Shown piece after piece: positions 60,190-64,000 of a stretch of 64,000 nucleotides of DNA. The stretch comes from Laceyella tengchongensis (GTDB lineage Bacteria > Bacillota > Bacilli > Thermoactinomycetales > Thermoactinomycetaceae). Where the stretch lies: contig NZ_FXTU01000004.1 of assembly GCF_900182735.1 (NCBI RefSeq), forward strand, positions 62,001 to 126,000, given 5' to 3'. The translations under genes and the position numbers were made by a program. Position 1 is the stretch's first letter. Each line of letters begins with the position of its first letter. The notes beneath the pieces are model-generated. The model was not told where the DNA came from. It saw only the letters and a list, made by a program, of their open reading frames with translations, and searched no databases.

Positions 60190-61440
60190 TTATTTCTTAA
60201 GCAACTTCTTCCAAGATTCGGCCACTGCATCCAACGCTTGTTGCGGTGTTTTTTCTTTTTTGAAGGCAGCTTGGATTTCCGGATTGAACGTGGTGTAGAT
60301 CTGGCCGCCTTCCGGGATGACTGGGCGGTTGGTCGCTTTGTCGAGGACGGGGCGCCAGTCGTTGACCAAGCGATTTTCCTTCACTTCTTTCAGTTCAAAC
60401 GCCGATTTGCGGGTCGGGATAAGCCCGTTTTTGGAGGCGAACTTGGCTTGGTTTTCCGCATTGGTCAAGTAAGCGATAAATTTGTAGGAGGCTTCTTTGT
60501 GTTTGGAACCAGCATAGATGACGAAGCCGTTCCCCCCGACCGGAGATCCGGTTTTGCCTTCCGGGCCGGCTGGGATCGGGGCGATGCCCAGGTTGTTTGG
60601 ATCTTTGAATTGCTCACCTTGCAAGAGATCCGACGTGGCCCAAGGACCTTGGAAGACCATTGCAGCGCGCCCGGTTTTGAACGCTTGTTGCAGATTGTTG
60701 TAATCGTTGGCCGCGCTGAACTCGTCGGGCATCACTTTATCATCCCGCAGTTTGAGCAAAAATTCCAATCCTTTGACCGATCCGGCGTTGTTGATTTGAA
60801 TTTCTTTATTCTCCGTGATTAACCCACCACCAAAGGCCCACATGAAGGGCTGAAACCAGTAAGCGTCCGACTGGCGGTAATAGAATCCCCACTTATCTTT
60901 GGCCGGGTCGGACAAGGCTTTAGCCATTTGGTAAAATTCGTCCATGGTTTTGGGTGGTTCCTTAAATCCTTTTTCCGCCAGCAGTTTTTTGTTGTAAAGC
61001 AGGCCGAGCGCATCGGTCACTTGGGGTACGCTCCAGGTTTTTCCGTTCCACTTGCTGTATTTGAGGGCATTATCCAAAAAGTCGTCTTGGTCTTTGAAGT
61101 AATTATCGAGGGGTTCCAGCAGGCCCAATGCGGCGAATTCCGGTGTCCAAGCGATTTCAGAACGAAGGACGTCAGGGCCCTTGCCCGCTTGGGCCGCGGT
61201 TTTAAATTTGTTCTGCCCTTCGGCAAACGGCACGTTTTCCATTTTGACTTTGATGTCTTTGTGCTCTTTTTCGAAATTGGCGATAATTTCTTTCAATGTT
61301 TCTGTCTCTTCCGTATTCATCGTGTTCCAGAAAGTGATGGTGACCGGTCCAGATGACTGTTCGGTGGCGGAAGGGCTACAACCGACCAGCAACGAACCCG
61401 CGAGCGCGACGGAAGCGAAGGTGCGCAAAAATTTTTTCAT
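60190..61440 (-). CDS. Sugar-binding lipoprotein (MalE-like)
   Basis: A 416-residue extracellular solute-binding protein with lipobox LLVGC (C21). The family-1 core includes VTITFWNTMNTEETETLKEI, WTPEFAALGLLEPLDNYF, YKFIAYLTNAENQAKFASKN and PQQALDAVAESWKKLLKK. It presents maltodextrin-like sugars to the permeases and is first in the operon. The upstream region holds operators for the LacI-type regulator encoded divergently. Confidence 0.92.
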   Translation of the reverse strand: MKKFLRTFASVALAGSLLVGCSPSATEQSSGPVTITFWNTMNTEETETLKEIIANFEKEHKDIKVKMENVPFAEGQNKFKTAAQAGKGPDVLRSEIAWTPEFAALGLLEPLDNYFKDQDDFLDNALKYSKWNGKTWSVPQVTDALGLLYNKKLLAEKGFKEPPKTMDEFYQMAKALSDPAKDKWGFYYRQSDAYWFQPFMWAFGGGLITENKEIQINNAGSVKGLEFLLKLRDDKVMPDEFSAANDYNNLQQAFKTGRAAMVFQGPWATSDLLQGEQFKDPNNLGIAPIPAGPEGKTGSPVGGNGFVIYAGSKHKEASYKFIAYLTNAENQAKFASKNGLIPTRKSAFELKEVKENRLVNDWRPVLDKATNRPVIPEGGQIYTTFNPEIQAAFKKEKTPQQALDAVAESWKKLLKK

Positions 61441-61899
61441 GCCTGTTAGCCCCTTTCTGTGGGATGTACTGTTGAAATGTCTGGGTGGTTACTCGCCCAT
61501 GCCGCTTTTTAGGGATGGCAGGGGACAAGGGAAAAAGAGGATCGATGATAATGACTAGCCCAACATTTCAACATCAGTGCAAACGTTTTCGCAAAAAGAC
61601 GAGATGAGGCAGTTCTCCTGTATGACTTATCCTACACCAAAAAGAGGGAGTTGGAAAGCGTTTGCACACGACCAAATATTGCCTAAATAAGGCATAAACA
61701 ACGATATGTAGAGATTGTCTTTAAATTTCGTCTGTTTTCTAGATATTTCTTTGTTATATTAATGCTAGCTTGCGATAAATGTGTTATTTTGAGCGAAATT
61801 AAAAGGTTTTTGTGTAGCAGAAAAGGGGAGGTTTACAATCTTTGGCCTTTCCGCTAGGATAGGATATACAAACGTTTGCACAAATTTGGAGAGAAAGCG
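61441..61899. promoter_or_regulatory. Divergent control region with three LacI-family operators
   Basis: Three near-palindromes of the LacI/CcpA kind are visible: TGCAAACGTTTTCGCA (61578-61593), GAAAGCGTTTGCAC (61654-61667) and CAAACGTTTGCA (61869-61880). The first two lie upstream of the MalE-like gene. The third covers the leader of the regulator gene and suggests autoregulation. CcpA could also use these sites. Confidence 0.7.
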
Positions 61900-62940
61900 A
61901 TGCCTTCTGTAACCATTAAAGATGTGGCGCGGTTGGCGGGGGTATCCCCTTCTACTGTCTCCCGCGTCATCTCTAATCATCCGCGCATCAGCAAGGCCAC
62001 CGCCGAAAAAGTGCGGCAAGCGATGGAAACGCTCGGTTACCATCCCAACATGACAGCGAAGAAGCTGGTCTCCAAGAGCACCAAAACGTTGGGGCTCGTG
62101 TTGCCGCGTTCGGCCGAAGAGCTGTTTGCCAACCCCTTTTTCTCTGAAGTGTTGCGGGGCATGCTGGCTTGCGCGAATCAAAAACAATATGACTTGTTGA
62201 TGTCTTCGGCCAATAATCCGAAAGAAGAAATGGAAACGGTTACCCGCATGGTGTTGGGGCGTCAGGTGGATGGGATGATCCTGATCAAGCCCCGCAAAGC
62301 GGACCCCGTAATAGAAAAATTGCTAGCGTTGGATTTTCCGTTTGTGGTGTTGGGGCGCTCCCTTGAGCATCCTGACGTGCCGGCGGTGAACAATGATAAC
62401 ATCGCCGCGGCTTTTGATGCGACGGTTCATTTGATCAACCAGGGGCACCGCCGCATCGGGTTTGTCAGCGGTCCGCCGGAGTTGGTCGTGTCGGGCGACC
62501 GCTTGGCTGGTTATCAAAAAGCGTTATCCCAGGCGAAATTGCCACTTAGGGACGAATGGGTGATCGCGTCAGACATTTTGCCTAAAAACGGATTTCACGC
62601 TGTCTCCATGGTGATGAACGCACCTGACCGGCCCACTGCGTTTGTGGTGTCCGACGATGTGGTCGCCTTTGGCATGATTCGCGAATTGGTGGGAGCCGGT
62701 TATCAGATTCCCGAGGATGTGTCTGTCGTCGGCTTTAACAACATCGTGCTGTCGGAATTGAGCAATCCGCCGATGACGACAGTAGATATCGGCATCTACC
62801 ATTTGGGCTATCAGACAGCGCGCCACTTGATCCGGATATTGCAAGGGGAAAAAGTGCCTGAACCAAATGTGACCGTGCCGCATCGGCTGGTGATCCGCCA
62901 ATCGGTCAGATTTTTACCCCATGTTGACGATTCCCTTTGA
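61900..62940 (+). CDS. LacI-family transcriptional regulator (MalR-like)
   Basis: A 346-residue repressor from ATG 61900 (GGAGAG 7 bases ahead). The HTH is TIKDVARLAGVSPSTVSRVI with the hinge helix NMTAKKLVSKSTKTLG. The effector domain has MLACANQKQYDLLMSSANN, GHRRIGFVSGPPELVVSGDR and FVVSDDVVAFGMIRELVGAG. It is divergent from the sugar importer and probably senses maltose or maltodextrin. Three operators fit the site it would bind. Confidence 0.92.
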   Translation: MPSVTIKDVARLAGVSPSTVSRVISNHPRISKATAEKVRQAMETLGYHPNMTAKKLVSKSTKTLGLVLPRSAEELFANPFFSEVLRGMLACANQKQYDLLMSSANNPKEEMETVTRMVLGRQVDGMILIKPRKADPVIEKLLALDFPFVVLGRSLEHPDVPAVNNDNIAAAFDATVHLINQGHRRIGFVSGPPELVVSGDRLAGYQKALSQAKLPLRDEWVIASDILPKNGFHAVSMVMNAPDRPTAFVVSDDVVAFGMIRELVGAGYQIPEDVSVVGFNNIVLSELSNPPMTTVDIGIYHLGYQTARHLIRILQGEKVPEPNVTVPHRLVIRQSVRFLPHVDDSL

Positions 62941-63087
62941 TTTTTGCCGATGCAAGCCGTCGGTGCCAACGCTGTGCCTCATTCGCCGCAAGGATGGCGG
63001 GGCGTTCATCGGGGAAAAACTTCCCTCGCATGCCGCTCCGCCGGCAACCAAAATCTCATCTCGATTGTATCGAAAGGAGCATCATCC

Positions 63088-64000
63088 ATGAACAGATCGC
63101 CCATCACCCAAAAACCTTATCTCAACGATGCTGTGATCGGTAATTCTTCCATGTTGGCCGCTTTGGACGCCCGCGGCGAAATTCATCGGCTGTGGTGGCC
63201 GCATGTGGATATGCCGCAACATGTGGAAACCATGAAAATGGGGGTATTGGTGGACGGAATGCAGTCGGCGACGAGCTGGCTGGAGAATGAACAAGCGTGG
63301 AGCCATGAGCAAGCCTATTTGCCCGGAACCAACATCCTGCGCACGCAGGCGACAGGATGGGATGTTCCCTTGGTGGTGGCGACAACCGACTTCGCAGTGC
63401 CGGATAAAGATTTGCTAGTGCGTCATGTCACGTTGACCAATAAGGGAGAACAGCCCTTGTCCCTTTCGTTTTTCGTGTACGCTTCTCTGCAGATCGCTGA
63501 GCATGCCTTGTACAACACCGTAGCGTTTGAGCGGCAGATCGACGGATTGCTTTATTTCCGCCACCAGTATGCTTTTGCGCTGTCTGGTGCAAACGATTGC
63601 GCGGGCTATGCGATTGGTGATGCATTCCACCATGCGTCCGCAGGTTATCTGCCGGGTGATGCGATTGGCATGGTGCCGCACGGGGCTCTGTCATTTCGGA
63701 TGACCTTGGCACCGGGAGAAACGCAGGTGTTGCCGCTCTACTTGGCCGCGGGCTCGACCGTGCATGAGGCGATTGCCAACATGCAGGAGGCCAAGCAGGT
63801 GACTGCTGACAAATGGTTGGCCCGGACGGAAGCTTATTGGCGCGCATACTTGCAGGAGGCCAAACCGTTAGCCCTGGCGAATGAACGGGTGCAAGCGATC
63901 TATGAGCGTTCGTTGCTCGTGTTTAAGCTGATGTCCGACCAGAAGACAGGGTGCGTGATTGCGGCGCCGGAGTTTGATGAAGCCTTTACCCGCTGCGGCG
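63088..64000 (+). CDS. Glycoside hydrolase family 15 glucoamylase-like enzyme, truncated by window end
   Basis: ATG 63088 has AAAGGAG ahead, and the frame is open to base 64000 (304 codons). The N-terminus NDAVIGNSSMLAALDARGEI, then RLWWPHVDMPQHVE and the beta-sandwich (LLVRHVTLTNKGEQPLSLSF) are those of bacterial GH15 oligosaccharide glucoamylases. The catalytic domain begins at ANERVQAIYERSLLVFKLMS with CVIAAPEFDEAF. There is no signal peptide, so it would act in the cytoplasm on imported maltodextrins, matching the ABC importer next door. The active-site glutamates lie beyond the window. Confidence 0.88.
   Translation, partial: MNRSPITQKPYLNDAVIGNSSMLAALDARGEIHRLWWPHVDMPQHVETMKMGVLVDGMQSATSWLENEQAWSHEQAYLPGTNILRTQATGWDVPLVVATTDFAVPDKDLLVRHVTLTNKGEQPLSLSFFVYASLQIAEHALYNTVAFERQIDGLLYFRHQYAFALSGANDCAGYAIGDAFHHASAGYLPGDAIGMVPHGALSFRMTLAPGETQVLPLYLAAGSTVHEAIANMQEAKQVTADKWLARTEAYWRAYLQEAKPLALANERVQAIYERSLLVFKLMSDQKTGCVIAAPEFDEAFTRCG

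Noticed and set aside
1..64000. CRISPR arrays, rRNA or tRNA genes
   Set aside because: No regularly spaced short repeats, no cloverleaf with T-arm GTTCRANNC and CCA-type ends, and no rRNA-like conserved stretches were seen on either strand.

Overview
The window looks like a chromosomal stretch of a low-to-mid GC, spore-forming Gram-positive of the Bacillales, most likely Thermoactinomycetaceae (Laceyella/Thermoactinomyces-like). This is inferred from a subtilase that closely resembles thermitase, a complete lia-type envelope-stress operon, T-box-controlled aminoacyl-tRNA synthetases, a bacterial nitric oxide synthase and typical AGGAGG ribosome binding sites. No database was searched, so all family names rest on motifs read directly.

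Region 1 (1-15.9 kb) is AT-rich and accessory. It opens with a truncated HTH+TPR regulator and small hypothetical genes. An operon follows of a PLP decarboxylase, a kinase-like protein with a damaged catalytic loop, and a nucleotidyltransferase. Next come argS (T-box), a second nucleotidyltransferase, an ileS pseudogene fused to the tail of an ADP-ribosylglycohydrolase gene, and metG (T-box with a readable AUG specifier). The region ends in a PD-(D/E)XK nuclease of probable pPIWI-RE type whose partner gene is cut off.

Region 2 (15.9-19.3 kb) is a broken remnant of an aromatic-metabolite cluster: an unidentified gene tail, a frameshifted SRPBCC cyclase, salicylate synthase, an alpha/beta hydrolase and a methyltransferase.

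Region 3 (19.3-33.5 kb) is an AT-rich conflict island. It holds a HIT protein, a type II toxin-antitoxin pair, an Imm6-like immunity gene, an ABC transporter, and two full polymorphic toxins each with an immunity gene. Around them lie duplicated orphan toxin-tail/immunity cassettes and toxin debris. Toxin 1 carries a perfect Flp-type prepilin leader (G/SPTMEY), and a decayed copy of that leader lies just before toxin 2. The two toxins share an almost identical junction module but have different C-terminal warheads (ParB-like and CdiA-C-like). This is the best candidate for an undescribed system. A dispersed family of short TIR elements ends in this region.

Region 4 (33.5-64 kb) is GC-richer and core-like: DedA, a thermitase-like protease, a DJ-1/PfpI protein, and a minus-strand operon of a haem-oxygenase-like diiron enzyme, two ATP-grasp ligases and an MFS exporter next to nitric oxide synthase. 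The last group is a probable novel peptide-like natural-product locus. It continues with the lia operon, a CAP-domain protein, a 19-residue Cys-rich microprotein, thioredoxin, an Rrf2 regulator, an M23 endopeptidase, LysE, GlcD/GlcF, MurQ, UppP, a maltose-type ABC importer with its LacI repressor and operators, and a GH15 glucoamylase cut by the window end.
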